Source: Streptomyces achromogenes (lineage in GTDB: Bacteria > Actinomycetota > Actinomycetes > Streptomycetales > Streptomycetaceae). From it: a DNA stretch of 64,000 bases. How positions within the stretch are numbered: position 1 is the stretch's first letter; every line of letters begins with the position of its first letter. The DNA lies in the NCBI RefSeq assembly GCF_030816715.1, contig NZ_JAUSYH010000001.1:5766001-5830000 (forward strand), written 5' to 3'. Shown one piece after another: positions 16,553 through 25,753 of this stretch. The translations under genes and the position numbers were made by a program. The notes below the pieces were generated by a model, which saw nothing but the letters and a program-made list of their open reading frames with translations, made no database searches and was not told the DNA's origin.

Positions 16553-17518
16553 TCAGGCGACGGCCTGCGGGCCGCGGAACGTGCGCCGGTAGGCGTTGGG
16601 GGTCGTCCCCAGCGCCTGCACGAACTGGTGGCGCAGGGCGCCCGCCGTGCCGAATCCGGCGCGCCAGGCGATCGCGTCCACCGTCTCGTCCGTGGCCTCC
16701 AGCAACTGCTGTGCCAGCAGCACCCGCTGACGCAGCAGCCACCGGTAGGGGGTGGTGCCGGTCTCCTGCTGGAAACGGCGGGCGAAGGTGCGCGGGGACA
16801 TGTGGGCGCGCTCCGCGAGCCGTTCGACCGTGATCTCCTGGTCGAGGTGCTGCTCCATCCACGCGAGCACCTCGCCGACGGTGTCGCACCGCGACCGGGG
16901 CAGCGGCCGCTCGATGTACTGGGCCTGGCCGCCGTCCCGGTGCGGCGGCACCACCATCCGCCGGGCGATCCGGTTGGCGACCTCCGGGCCCTGCTCCTTG
17001 CGGACGATGTGCAGACAGGCGTCGATGCCGGCGGCCGTCCCGGCCGAGGTGATCACCGGGTCCTCGTCGACGTAGAGCACGTCCGGTTCCACGGTGGTGC
17101 GCGGAAACTGCCGGGCCAGCTGCTCGGCGTGCCGCCAGTGCACCGCGCAGCGCCGCCCGTCCAGCAGTCCCGCCGCGCCCAGCACGAACGCGCCCGAGCA
17201 GACGCTCAGCACCCGCGTGCCGCGGTCCACGGCCCGGCGCAGCGCGCCGAGCAGCTCCGGCGGGAAGTCCCGCTCGCCGTAGGTGTCGCCGGCCGGCACG
17301 GCGATCAGGTCGGCGCTCTCCAGCCGCTCCAGACCGTGCCGGGTGTTCATGGTGAACCCGGCGTGGGTGGTCAGCGTCGGACCCTCCGCCGAGGCGACGG
17401 CGAAGTCGTAGACCGGCAGCCCCTCGTCGCTGCGGTCGATCCCGAAGACCTCGCAGACGACGCCCAGTTCGAAGGGGTGCACACCGTCCAGGAGGATCGC
17501 GGCCACGTTGTTCAGCAT
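16553..17518 (-). CDS. nrdS: GlxA/AraC-type regulator, third gene of nrdABS
   Basis: A 321-residue protein with an N-terminal DJ-1/PfpI-like domain (residues 1-180; elbow VLSVCSGAFVLGAAG with a Cys) and a C-terminal AraC HTH pair (ITVERLAERAHMSPRTFARRF and VDAIAWRAGFGTAGAL). It follows nrdB on the same strand after about 260 bp. In S. coelicolor the operon is nrdABS, with nrdS encoding an AraC-like protein that is not needed for reductase activity; position and family agree. I start at the ATG ending at 17518; a GTG five codons upstream is possible. Confidence 0.85.
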   Translation of the reverse strand: MLNNVAAILLDGVHPFELGVVCEVFGIDRSDEGLPVYDFAVASAEGPTLTTHAGFTMNTRHGLERLESADLIAVPAGDTYGERDFPPELLGALRRAVDRGTRVLSVCSGAFVLGAAGLLDGRRCAVHWRHAEQLARQFPRTTVEPDVLYVDEDPVITSAGTAAGIDACLHIVRKEQGPEVANRIARRMVVPPHRDGGQAQYIERPLPRSRCDTVGEVLAWMEQHLDQEITVERLAERAHMSPRTFARRFQQETGTTPYRWLLRQRVLLAQQLLEATDETVDAIAWRAGFGTAGALRHQFVQALGTTPNAYRRTFRGPQAVA

Positions 17519-17591
17519 GCCGCCAGTGTGCACCGAAGTGGCAGTAATTTGAAGATGTACGGCAGTCCTGCCACTGTCAGGAGTATCCGGC

Positions 17592-17867
17592 GTGGACGAC
17601 GCTTACCTCATGAACGCACTCAGCGAGTACCTCACCGTCTTGGCCCTCTTCCTCGTCCTCGCGGCTCCGGCGCTCGTGGGACATCTCCACGAGCGCCGGA
17701 TCGACCGCCAGCTGAAGGACGCCGCGCAGGCCGCACTGGCCGCGCGGCCCGTGACCCGGGACCGGACTCGGACCCGGGCTCAGAAGTCCTCGTCCAGGTC
17801 CACGGTGCCCTCCACCGCGACCTGGTACGCCGACGGACGGCGCTCGAAGAAGTTGGTCAGCTCCTGA
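17592..17867 (+). CDS. Possible small membrane protein antisense to the nrdB-nrdS gap
   Basis: A GTG at 17592, preceded by AGGAG at 8 nt spacing, opens a 91-codon frame. It encodes one hydrophobic helix (YLTVLALFLVLAAPALVG) followed by a basic stretch. Its last 88 bp overlap the 3' end of nrdB on the other strand. The Shine-Dalgarno and the membrane segment favour a real gene; the overlap and lack of a recognised family argue against. Unsure. Confidence 0.35.
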   Translation: MDDAYLMNALSEYLTVLALFLVLAAPALVGHLHERRIDRQLKDAAQAALAARPVTRDRTRTRAQKSSSRSTVPSTATWYADGRRSKKLVSS

Positions 17868-18814
17868 ACGCCCTGCAGCTCCATGAAGGAGAACGGGTTC
17901 TCCGAGCCGTACACCGGGGCGAAGCCGAGCCGCGACAGACGCTGGTCGGCGACGCACTCGAGGTACTGCCGCATCGACTCGGTGTTCATGCCCGGCAGGC
18001 CGTCGCCGCACAGGTCGCGCCCGAACTGCAGCTCGGCCTCGACGGCCTCCCGGAGCATGGCGGTGACCTGCTCCTGGAGCTTGTCGTCGAAGAGCTCCGG
18101 CTCCTCCTTGCGTACCGTGTCGACCACCTCGAAGGCGAAGCTCATGTGCATGGTCTCGTCGCGGAACACCCAGTTGGTCCCGGTGGCCAGACCGTGCAGC
18201 AGGCCCCGGCTGCGGAACCAGTAGACGTACGCGAACGCGCCGTAGAAGAACAGGCCCTCGATGCACGCGGCGAAGCAGATCAGATTGAGCAGGAAGCGGC
18301 GCCGGTCGGCCTGCGACTCCAGCCGCTCCAGCTTCTCCACCTCGTTGATCCACTTGAAGCAGAACTCGGCCTTCTCCCGGATGGACGGGATGTTCTCCAC
18401 CGCCGCGAAGGCCGCCGCCCGGTCGTCCGGGTCGGGCAGATAGGTGTCCAGCAGCGTCAGATAGAACTGGACGTGCACGGCCTCCTCGAAGAGCTGCCGT
18501 GACAGGTACAGGCGCGCCTCGGGGGAGTTGATGTGCTTGTACAGCGTCAGCACGAGGTTGTTCGCCACGATCGAGTCGCCCGTCGCGAAGAACGCGACCA
18601 GCCGGCCGATCATGTGCTGTTCGCCCTCGGACAGCTTCGCCAGGTCGGTGACGTCCGAGTGGAGGTCGACCTCCTCGACGGTCCAGGTGTTCTTGATGGC
18701 GTCCCGGTAGCGCTCGTAGAAGTCGGGGTAGCGCATCGGGCGCAGGGTCAGTTCGAAGCCCGGGTCGAGCAGGTTCTTCTCGGCCTTGTCGGTCTTCTCG
18801 GGGGTGGTGGTCAT
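17780..18814 (-). CDS. nrdB: Class Ia ribonucleotide reductase, beta (radical) subunit
   Basis: A 344-residue ferritin-like protein that houses the di-metal site and tyrosyl radical. Metal ligands are visible in HSDVTDLAKLSEGEQH, FEEAVHVQFYLTLLD (ExxH), IEGLFFYGAF and FRDETMHMSF (ExxH). The C-terminal tail ending VDLDEDF is the expected docking peptide for NrdA. The start ATG overlaps the nrdA stop by one base (TGATG), so translation is coupled. Provides deoxynucleotides aerobically; in Streptomyces this class works beside a B12-dependent class II enzyme. Confidence 0.96.
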   Translation of the reverse strand: MTTTPEKTDKAEKNLLDPGFELTLRPMRYPDFYERYRDAIKNTWTVEEVDLHSDVTDLAKLSEGEQHMIGRLVAFFATGDSIVANNLVLTLYKHINSPEARLYLSRQLFEEAVHVQFYLTLLDTYLPDPDDRAAAFAAVENIPSIREKAEFCFKWINEVEKLERLESQADRRRFLLNLICFAACIEGLFFYGAFAYVYWFRSRGLLHGLATGTNWVFRDETMHMSFAFEVVDTVRKEEPELFDDKLQEQVTAMLREAVEAELQFGRDLCGDGLPGMNTESMRQYLECVADQRLSRLGFAPVYGSENPFSFMELQGVQELTNFFERRPSAYQVAVEGTVDLDEDF

Positions 18815-21198
18815 CACTGGCAGGCCTCGCAGGACTCGGGGTTCTCCAGGGAGCAGGCGACGGCGTCGGGGTCGGCGGCCGGCTGCACGGGGACGGTCTT
18901 CTCCGGCTGCGCCTGGGCCCGGGCGGCCCGGGCGATCCGGGTGGCCGGGCGCGAGCGCAGGTAGTACGTCGTCTTCAGGCCCGACTTCCACGCGTACGCG
19001 TACATCGAGGAGAGCTTGCCGATCGTCGGCGTCTCCAGGAACAGGTTCAGCGACTGCGCCTGGTCCAGGTACGGGGTGCGCGCGGCGGCCATGTCGATCA
19101 GCCCGCGCTGGGGGATCTCCCACGCCGTGCGGTAGAGGTCCCGCACCTCGGCCGGGATCCACGCGAAGCCCTGCACCGAGCCGTTCGCCTCGCGCAGCGC
19201 CTCACGGGTGCGGGCGTCCCAGACGCCGAGCTCCTTGAGCTCGCGCACCAGGTACGAGTTCACCTGGAGGAACTCGCCGGACAGCGTCTCGCGCTTGAAC
19301 AGGTTCGACACCTGCGGCTCGATGCACTCGTAGACGCCCGCGATGGAGGCGATGGTGGCGGTGGGCGCGATGGCGAGCAGCAGGGAGTTGCGCAGCCCCG
19401 TCGAGGCGATCCGCTCGCGCAGCGCCGCCCAGCGCTCGGGCCAGGCGAACTCGACGCCGTAGTGGTCCGGGTGCAGCACGCCCCTGGCCGTACGGGTCTT
19501 CTCCCAGGCCGGCAGCGGGCCGCCGCGCTCGGCCAGGTCCGCGGACGCCTCGTAGGCGGCGAGCATGACGCGCTCGGCGATGCGGGTGGAGAGGGCCTTG
19601 GCCTCGGGCGAGTCGAAGGGCAGCCGCAGCTTGAAGAAGACGTCCTGGAGGCCCATCGCGCCCAGCCCGACCGGACGCCAGCGCGCGTTGGACCGGCCCG
19701 CCTGCTCGGTCGGGTAGAAGTTGATGTCGACGACGCGGTCCAGGAACGTGACCGCCGTGCGGACGGTCTCGTCCAGCCGCTCCCAGTCGATGCCGCCGCT
19801 CGCCGTGTCGACGAACGCGCCCAGGTTCACCGAGCCCAGGTTGCACACCGCCGTCTCGCCGTCGTCCGTGACCTCCAGGATCTCCGTGCACAGGTTGGAG
19901 GAGTGCACGACATGGCCCGGCTCGGCCGTCTGGTTGGCGGTGCGGTTGGCGGCGTCCTTGAAGGTCATCCAGCCGTTGCCGGTCTGCGCGAGGGTGCGCA
20001 TCATGCGGCCGTACAGGTCGCGGGCCGGGATGGTCTTCTTCGCCAGACCGGCGGACTCGGCTTTGCGGTAGGCCGCGTCGAACGCGTCGCCCCACAGGTC
20101 GACCAGCTCGGGCACGTCGGCCGGGGAGAACAGCGACCACGGCTCGTCGGCGTTGACCCGGCGCATGAACTCGTCCGGGATCCAGTGCGCCAGGTTCAGG
20201 TTGTGCGTGCGCCGGGCGTCCTCACCGGTGTTGTCCCGCAGCTCCAGGAACTCCTCGATGTCGGAGTGCCACGTCTCCAGGTAGACCGCCGCCGCGCCCT
20301 TGCGCCGGCCACCCTGGTTCACGGCGGCGACGGAGGCGTCCAGGGTCTTGAGGAACGGCACGATGCCGTTGGAGTGCCCGTTGGTGCCGCGGATCAGCGA
20401 ACCCCGGCTGCGGATGCGGGAGTACGACAGCCCGATGCCGCCGGCGTGCTTCGACAGCCGGGCCACCTGGTGGTAGCGGTCGTAGATGGAGTCCAGCTCG
20501 TCGAGCGGGGAGTCGAGGAGGTAGCAGGACGACATCTGCGGGTGCCGGGTGCCGGAGTTGAAGAGTGTGGGGGAGGACGGGAGGTAGTCCAGCCGGCTCA
20601 TCAGCCGGTAGAGCGCGGCCACCTCGTCCACGGCGCGGACGGTGTCGTCCTCGGCCAGACCGGCGGCGACGCGCAGCAGGAAGTGCTGGGGCGTCTCGAC
20701 GACCTTGCGGGTGATCGGGTGCCGCAGGAGGTAGCGGCTGTGCAGGGTGCGCAGTCCGAAGTAGCCGAAGCGGTCGTCGGCCGCGGTGTCGACGAGCGCG
20801 TCGAGGCGGGCCGCGTGGACGCGCACGAACTCGGCGGTGCGGTCCGCGATCAGACCCTCGCGGTGCCCGACGGCGACCGACTCGGTGAACGACGTGACGC
20901 CCTGGGAGGCGGCCTCCGCGGCGATGCCGATGGTCAGCAGACGGGCGGCCAGCTTCGAGTAGGCGGGGTCCTCGGCGATCAGGCCGGCGGCCGCCTCCGT
21001 GGCCAGTTCGCGCAGCTCCGCGGTGATCTCGGAGGCAGCCCGCGCGGACCGGCCGCGAAGGGCGGCGGCCGCGACCCGGCCCGGGTCGGCGTCGGGCAGG
21101 TCGGCGGTCAGCTCGGTCAGGGTACGCAGCAACGCGGTCCCGGCACCGTCGGTCTTCAGCTCGGTGACTGAGGCCGGTTCGGCTGGCGCGATGGTCAC
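18814..21198 (-). CDS. nrdA: Class Ia ribonucleotide reductase, alpha (catalytic) subunit
   Basis: A 794-residue catalytic subunit that reduces ribonucleoside diphosphates. Landmarks: SSPTLFNSGT, MSSCYLLDSPLDEL (active-site Cys), SKHAGGIGLSYS, HSSNLCTEI (thiyl-radical Cys), AVCNLGSVNLG, ATIASIAGVYECIEPQ, and a C-terminal redox pair SCEACQ. The GTG at 21196-21198 has GGGAGAG upstream. About 110 residues precede the catalytic barrel and could include an allosteric cone-like domain. The operon is led by a cobalamin riboswitch, so B12 availability, which allows the class II enzyme to work, would switch it off. Confidence 0.97.
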   Translation of the reverse strand: MTIAPAEPASVTELKTDGAGTALLRTLTELTADLPDADPGRVAAAALRGRSARAASEITAELRELATEAAAGLIAEDPAYSKLAARLLTIGIAAEAASQGVTSFTESVAVGHREGLIADRTAEFVRVHAARLDALVDTAADDRFGYFGLRTLHSRYLLRHPITRKVVETPQHFLLRVAAGLAEDDTVRAVDEVAALYRLMSRLDYLPSSPTLFNSGTRHPQMSSCYLLDSPLDELDSIYDRYHQVARLSKHAGGIGLSYSRIRSRGSLIRGTNGHSNGIVPFLKTLDASVAAVNQGGRRKGAAAVYLETWHSDIEEFLELRDNTGEDARRTHNLNLAHWIPDEFMRRVNADEPWSLFSPADVPELVDLWGDAFDAAYRKAESAGLAKKTIPARDLYGRMMRTLAQTGNGWMTFKDAANRTANQTAEPGHVVHSSNLCTEILEVTDDGETAVCNLGSVNLGAFVDTASGGIDWERLDETVRTAVTFLDRVVDINFYPTEQAGRSNARWRPVGLGAMGLQDVFFKLRLPFDSPEAKALSTRIAERVMLAAYEASADLAERGGPLPAWEKTRTARGVLHPDHYGVEFAWPERWAALRERIASTGLRNSLLLAIAPTATIASIAGVYECIEPQVSNLFKRETLSGEFLQVNSYLVRELKELGVWDARTREALREANGSVQGFAWIPAEVRDLYRTAWEIPQRGLIDMAAARTPYLDQAQSLNLFLETPTIGKLSSMYAYAWKSGLKTTYYLRSRPATRIARAARAQAQPEKTVPVQPAADPDAVACSLENPESCEACQ

Positions 21199-21332
21199 GT
21201 GGGGCTCTCCCTCGCTCGGCAAGGGGCCTGGCGCAGGGCAGGGGGCAGCACACGAGCGCGCGGGGGCGTCGCGTCCACCGGCCCACTCCACGAGGCCCGG
21301 ACGTCAGGGCACCCGGACCGGACGGCCGGGCG

Positions 21333-21447
21333 CGCTGTCGGCAGGACCTCGGACTGAACAGGCGTGCCCATATGGGTAGGGATGCACGCGAGTACACCGT
21401 TGCGGGACAGTTCCGGATTCGCACCGGATTCCCCTGCGGCGACAGCG
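21333..21447 (-). promoter_or_regulatory. Cobalamin (B12) riboswitch leading nrdABS
   Basis: On the minus strand, P1 is CGCTGTCG (21440-21447) pairing with CGACAGCG (21333-21340). The conserved core at 21397-21440 reads GGGAATCCGGTGCGAATCC and then CTGTCCCGCAACGGT, the invariant part of this riboswitch class. A B12 box, AGTCCGAGGTCCTGCC, lies at 21341-21356. About 130 nt separate it from the nrdA GTG. The S. coelicolor nrdABS operon is controlled in just this way. Confidence 0.93.
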
Positions 21448-21453
21448 AGCATG

Positions 21454-21500
21454 AGCATACATCTTGTGCTCGCCTGCCACGCCACCCCCAGATGTTGTGT
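21454..21500 (-). promoter_or_regulatory. Two NrdR-box-like sites overlapping the nrdABS promoter
   Basis: On the minus strand ACACAACATCTGGGGG (21485-21500) and GCACAAGATGTATGCT (21454-21469) each match about 10 of 16 positions of the NrdR consensus aCaCwAtATaTwGtgt. A 15-bp linker sets them three helical turns apart, the usual tandem arrangement. TATGCT at the end of the second box could be the -10 element, which would place the transcript start right before the riboswitch P1 stem. Confidence 0.65.
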
Positions 21501-21510
21501 CGGGGTGGTT

Positions 21511-22017
21511 TCAGAGCGTCAACTGATAGGTGAGAAGAGTGAAGTCGTCCAGGTGCGGCACGGGATTCCAGTCCCGCTCGGGTGTGCGGACGAAGCCGAG
21601 ACGTTCGTAGATCCGGTGCGCGGTGTGCATGCTGCGCTGGCTCGACAGGACGACGGCCGCGCAGCCCTCCGTGGCTCGCGCCCGCTCCAGGCATGCCCGC
21701 ACGAGCGCCTCTCCGGCGCCCCGGCCGCGCGCCGCGTGCGCGACCGCGAGCGCACGGATCTCGGCCTCACCGGGCCGCGCGATGTCGGCGACCGGGCCGG
21801 GACCGGCCACGAAGGTGACGCCGCCGAGGAGCCGGTCGCCGTCCACGGCCACCAGCACCTCGGCGGCGGCCGCCCGCGCGGCGACGTCCTTCAGCGCCGG
21901 CAGATACGGGTCCTCCTCGCCGTAGTCGAGGAGACCGTCGTCCAGGTAGGCGCGGGCGGTGATGTCGCCCAGGGGCTGGTACTCGCCCGGAGTGACCTGT
22001 CGTATCACGATGTCCAT
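21511..22017 (-). CDS. GNAT-family N-acetyltransferase
   Basis: A 168-residue acetyltransferase of the Gcn5 fold. The acetyl-CoA loop is AVAHAARGRGAGEALV (R-G-x-G-A, about residues 98-113), preceded by strand AEIRALAV and followed by IYERLGFVRTPERDW. The acceptor is unknown. It is divergent from the NACHT gene at 22160 with about 140 bp between them. Confidence 0.88.
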   Translation of the reverse strand: MDIVIRQVTPGEYQPLGDITARAYLDDGLLDYGEEDPYLPALKDVAARAAAAEVLVAVDGDRLLGGVTFVAGPGPVADIARPGEAEIRALAVAHAARGRGAGEALVRACLERARATEGCAAVVLSSQRSMHTAHRIYERLGFVRTPERDWNPVPHLDDFTLLTYQLTL

Positions 22018-22159
22018 GGCCTCGAGTGTGCCGGACGCCCGGGTTGCGGAGCGTGTCCGGAGTGATTCCATGGAAGTAGCCGTCGGCGCCGTGCGAATCC
22101 GCTGCCCCGCGAGTCCTCCGTCCCCGGGAACCACTCCGGGAGTTCGCAAGGAGAAGGCT

Positions 22160-25100
22160 ATGACGAGGGTCGTCCGCCATGCGCCCGGCAAGGAGCGACC
22201 GCGCGACGCGCCGATGGCCACACTGGTTCTGCGACGAGCGGGAAACCGGGTGGGGCACGGGTTCGTCGGCCGCTGGCACGCCCTGACGATCCGTCTGGAG
22301 GCCCGCCGCGGCACCACCCGCCCCAGGAAATGGCGCCGATGGGCCTCCTACGCCAATGTCACCAGGGCGATCTGGCTGGTCGCCGTGCTGGCGATGCTCA
22401 CCTGGATCGGGGAGGGCCTGTTCATCCTCATCACGCAGCACACGACCCGCTTCGAGAAGTGGCGGAAGGACAACGAGGGGTTCGAGATCGTCCTCAAGGT
22501 CGTCGGTCCGGTCCTCGCCGCCTCGATCGCCGCCGCGCTCTTCCTGTTCTGGTGGTACCGCTGGACCAAACGGCGCTATCTCACCAAGGCGCTGCGGGAT
22601 CCGCGCGGACTGGTGCCCACCGCCGGATACGACACCCGCGAGATCGTGGGTCGCGAGGACATCTCCCAGGTGATCGCCGAGCGGCTGCGGGACCGCGACA
22701 CGCGGCGGCCGTATCTGCTCGTCGGCGGCGTCGGAGCGGGGAAGACCGCCGTCCTCGTACGGCTCACCGAACTCCTGGCCCGCCAGAACGCCGTACCGGT
22801 GCCGATCAGACTGCGGGACGCGGCGGACGGCACCGACCTGAACTTCGAGCGTCTGGCCAGGCAGCGCTTCGCCCAGGAGTCACCCAAGGGCATTCTGGCG
22901 CGCGGCAAGACCGACCGGGTGTGGCAGCAACTCCTCGCCGACGACAAGCCGGTCGTCCTCGCCGACGGCCTTGAGGAGGCCCTTCTCGACGACGGCCGCC
23001 AGCAGAACCGGGACAACGTCATCCGCCGGGCCATCGAGCGCGCCCGTGAGGAGAAGCTGCCCCTGGTCATCGCCTCCCGGCCGCACAGCCCGCTGGAGAC
23101 CACCTCCGCCGCGATCGTGGTGCTGGAACCGCTGAGCGAGGAAGCAGCGCTGCGCTTCGTCGAGGCGGACGTACCTGGGACCGACGAGCGCCGGGTGGAC
23201 TGGATCGTGGAGACGGCGGAGGTGACCGAGTCACCGATCTACCTGCAGATCGCCCGTGAACTCCACCGGCGGGGAATGCTGGAGCTCGACCGCCCCGACG
23301 GCGATCCGCAGCATGTGAACACCCGCGGCCGCGACCGTGCCACCCTGCGGCTCTGGCTGCTCGACACCTGGGCCGAGGCGCTGTGTGAGGGGAAGCTGCG
23401 CGAGGACGTCGCGCTGGCCCCGAAGGAGCGCCGCGACACGCTCGAGGTGGTCTCGGCCCTGGCCTGTGTCGGACTGCTCGAGGACAAGCTGGAGGTCGGC
23501 TTCGCGGAGCTGCTCGACCCGGACGTCCTGCACCCCGGTCGGGCGCGGCGCGCGCGAACCCGAGCCGAGCACCTGTGGGCCGGCCGCGGCTTCGACCGGT
23601 ACGGCAAGCGCGGTGTCACCCTCTCCGACTGGCATCGGCAGCAGATCTGGGACGCGCTGTGCGAGCGGCTCGGCGACCAGGAACGCATGCGGCTGCGGGA
23701 GGGCAACATGGACCAGTGCCATGCCGTCCTCGCCCGCTTCGCGGCCCACGCGAGCAAACTCAGACTGGTGGAGGGCTTCGAGCACAGGGTCCGTTTCCCG
23801 CACAGCATCATCCAGGCCTATTTCGGCTGCCGCCTGCTGAACCAACTCGGGGAGCGGGGAGCGGGCGATCTGGCCGAACAGGCGCTGCAGCCGCCAGGAC
23901 CCAGCCGCGAACTGCTCATCGCCCTCGTCCTGCTGTCCCGTGGGCGGGCGGCGGACGCCACGGCCCGGGGGCACGGTGTGCGGGCCGAGATCCGGAAGGA
24001 GATCGCGGACGTGGTCCGGCAGACACCGGTGCGGGGCCGCCCGCTCGCCCACCGGCTGTGCGTCGCCGCCGGCCGCCGCACCGACGACCCCAAGGCCCTG
24101 GACCTCTACGGGGCCGCCCTGGAGATCGAGAGCGCCGAGGACGACCCGGGACACCTGAGCGAGATCGTCACCGCGGTGCGCGAACACTGGCCCGGCATCA
24201 AGGGGGACCGGCGCACCCTGAGGGACGCCAAGCGCCGAGTGCTCAAACAGCTGGGAGCCGCGCTGCGCAGGGTCTCCGACCGGATCGACACCACTCCGCT
24301 GTACTGGGATCTCTTCCGGCTGGGCATCCAGGAACCCTCCTACTCCATCCGTCTGGTCGTCGCCCAGGAGTTCGGCGCCGGCGGCAACGCGGCGTTCGCC
24401 GTGATCCGCGAGCGGGTCGGCCTGAACAGCGATCCCGTGAAGGAGTACAACGACCGGCTCGACCATCTGAAGGGATGGAAGAGACGTGCCTACGAGGCAT
24501 GGGCCGTGCGCATGGGCAGGGCGCGGGCGACCCGCACGTCCCCGGGGGGCGCGTCGGCCGAGGACATCGAGCGGCTGCAGGAGGACCGCAGGGCTTTGAA
24601 CCGGAAGTACCGAGGGCAACGGGTCGCCCTCTTCCGCGAGTTCGTGATGCGGGCCTGGATGCTCCCGATGCTCCTGGGCTCCGTCGACGAGGCCCACCGC
24701 GACGAGGCCGGCGAACGCCTCACCAAGTGGCTGCGTCACCTCGACCCGAAGTTCACCGGCGGTGTCCCCGATCTGCCGCTCGCCCTGGAGGCAGCGCTGG
24801 CCCAGGGCTTCAAGTACGCGGCCAACCGGCGCCCACGACACCCGCACACACATCTGGAGGGTCGCAGCGACCTGATTCGCCAGGCGGAGACGGTGCTGCA
24901 GCAGTCGCGCTGCTGGTACGCGCAGCTCAGCCTGCTCCAGGCACTGTGCCTGTGGGAGCTCCCGGACACGGTGGGCGGCCGCCCGGACGGGCATCAGCCG
25001 TTCCAGCCGCTCGGCGGGGCCACCGCCGTACGGACGGTGCAGCGCTGGCTGTCGATGGCGGGCACGGTGAACGCGGTACCGGGTCACACGGACCAGCTCG

Positions 25101-25744
25101 GCGAACCGGCCCGGCGGTGCCTGCATCCGTTCGTCGCCGAGGCCGGCGACCTGGTCGCCCTCGCCCTGGAGACCGGACAGCCCGAGCGGTTCCTGTGGAT
25201 CGACGAGAAGGGCGTCGCCGACAACATCGGCGCCCGCGCGGGCAACACCGGGGGATACCGCAAGCACCACCTGTGGATTCCGCCCTCGGTCGGCTGGAGC
25301 ACCCTCGACCCGCGCGCCCAACGTCTCGTCGCCGACGTACTGGTGATGCTGAACCTCATCGAACGGGACGGGCACCCGGACGAGGTCGAGGAACGCCTGG
25401 CTCGTGTGGAGCAGCCCGGAATGTCGTTGCCGCCGTGCATCCGCACGGACCGGGAGCCGCTGCGGCCCGGACTGCGCATCGGCACGTCCACCCCGCCCGC
25501 ACCGGGCACGGCCTGTCTGCCCGACTGCAAGTTCCAGCTCTGCCCCTACCCTCCTCGGGGCGGTCTGCCCCGGGGAGAGATCCGCGAGCCGTTCTGCCGT
25601 CAGCAACAGGCCCTGCTGCCGGGCAGCGTCCGGCGCCGGCTGCCCAGGGGGCTGCGCAGAAAGACCCCACGCTGGGTCGGCATGCGGGTCGGCGAACTCG
25701 ACCGCTTCTGGGACGCGATGGCCAGACGGACGCGGGACCAGTGA
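22160..25744 (+). CDS. Membrane-anchored NACHT-type STAND NTPase
   Basis: A 1,194-residue protein. Two membrane helices (about residues 58-82 and 106-130) are followed by a P-loop NTPase: Walker A GGVGAGKTAVL at about 189, Walker B VVLADGLEEAL at about 264, whose DGxxE form is the hallmark of NACHT domains, and an arginine in VIASRPHS as possible sensor. After about residue 420 come winged-helix and long helical regions of no recognised family. A Cys-rich C-terminal segment (about 1,090-1,145; CLPDCKFQLC then FCRQQ) may bind zinc. NACHT proteins act as signal-triggered switches, several of them in anti-phage defence. Start ATG has AGGAGAAGG. An IS630 relic follows it. Function here is inferred. 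Confidence 0.8.
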   Translation: MTRVVRHAPGKERPRDAPMATLVLRRAGNRVGHGFVGRWHALTIRLEARRGTTRPRKWRRWASYANVTRAIWLVAVLAMLTWIGEGLFILITQHTTRFEKWRKDNEGFEIVLKVVGPVLAASIAAALFLFWWYRWTKRRYLTKALRDPRGLVPTAGYDTREIVGREDISQVIAERLRDRDTRRPYLLVGGVGAGKTAVLVRLTELLARQNAVPVPIRLRDAADGTDLNFERLARQRFAQESPKGILARGKTDRVWQQLLADDKPVVLADGLEEALLDDGRQQNRDNVIRRAIERAREEKLPLVIASRPHSPLETTSAAIVVLEPLSEEAALRFVEADVPGTDERRVDWIVETAEVTESPIYLQIARELHRRGMLELDRPDGDPQHVNTRGRDRATLRLWLLDTWAEALCEGKLREDVALAPKERRDTLEVVSALACVGLLEDKLEVGFAELLDPDVLHPGRARRARTRAEHLWAGRGFDRYGKRGVTLSDWHRQQIWDALCERLGDQERMRLREGNMDQCHAVLARFAAHASKLRLVEGFEHRVRFPHSIIQAYFGCRLLNQLGERGAGDLAEQALQPPGPSRELLIALVLLSRGRAADATARGHGVRAEIRKEIADVVRQTPVRGRPLAHRLCVAAGRRTDDPKALDLYGAALEIESAEDDPGHLSEIVTAVREHWPGIKGDRRTLRDAKRRVLKQLGAALRRVSDRIDTTPLYWDLFRLGIQEPSYSIRLVVAQEFGAGGNAAFAVIRERVGLNSDPVKEYNDRLDHLKGWKRRAYEAWAVRMGRARATRTSPGGASAEDIERLQEDRRALNRKYRGQRVALFREFVMRAWMLPMLLGSVDEAHRDEAGERLTKWLRHLDPKFTGGVPDLPLALEAALAQGFKYAANRRPRHPHTHLEGRSDLIRQAETVLQQSRCWYAQLSLLQALCLWELPDTVGGRPDGHQPFQPLGGATAVRTVQRWLSMAGTVNAVPGHTDQLGEPARRCLHPFVAEAGDLVALALETGQPERFLWIDEKGVADNIGARAGNTGGYRKHHLWIPPSVGWSTLDPRAQRLVADVLVMLNLIERDGHPDEVEERLARVEQPGMSLPPCIRTDREPLRPGLRIGTSTPPAPGTACLPDCKFQLCPYPPRGGLPRGEIREPFCRQQQALLPGSVRRRLPRGLRRKTPRWVGMRVGELDRFWDAMARRTRDQ

Positions 25745-25753
25745 TTCCGTCCC

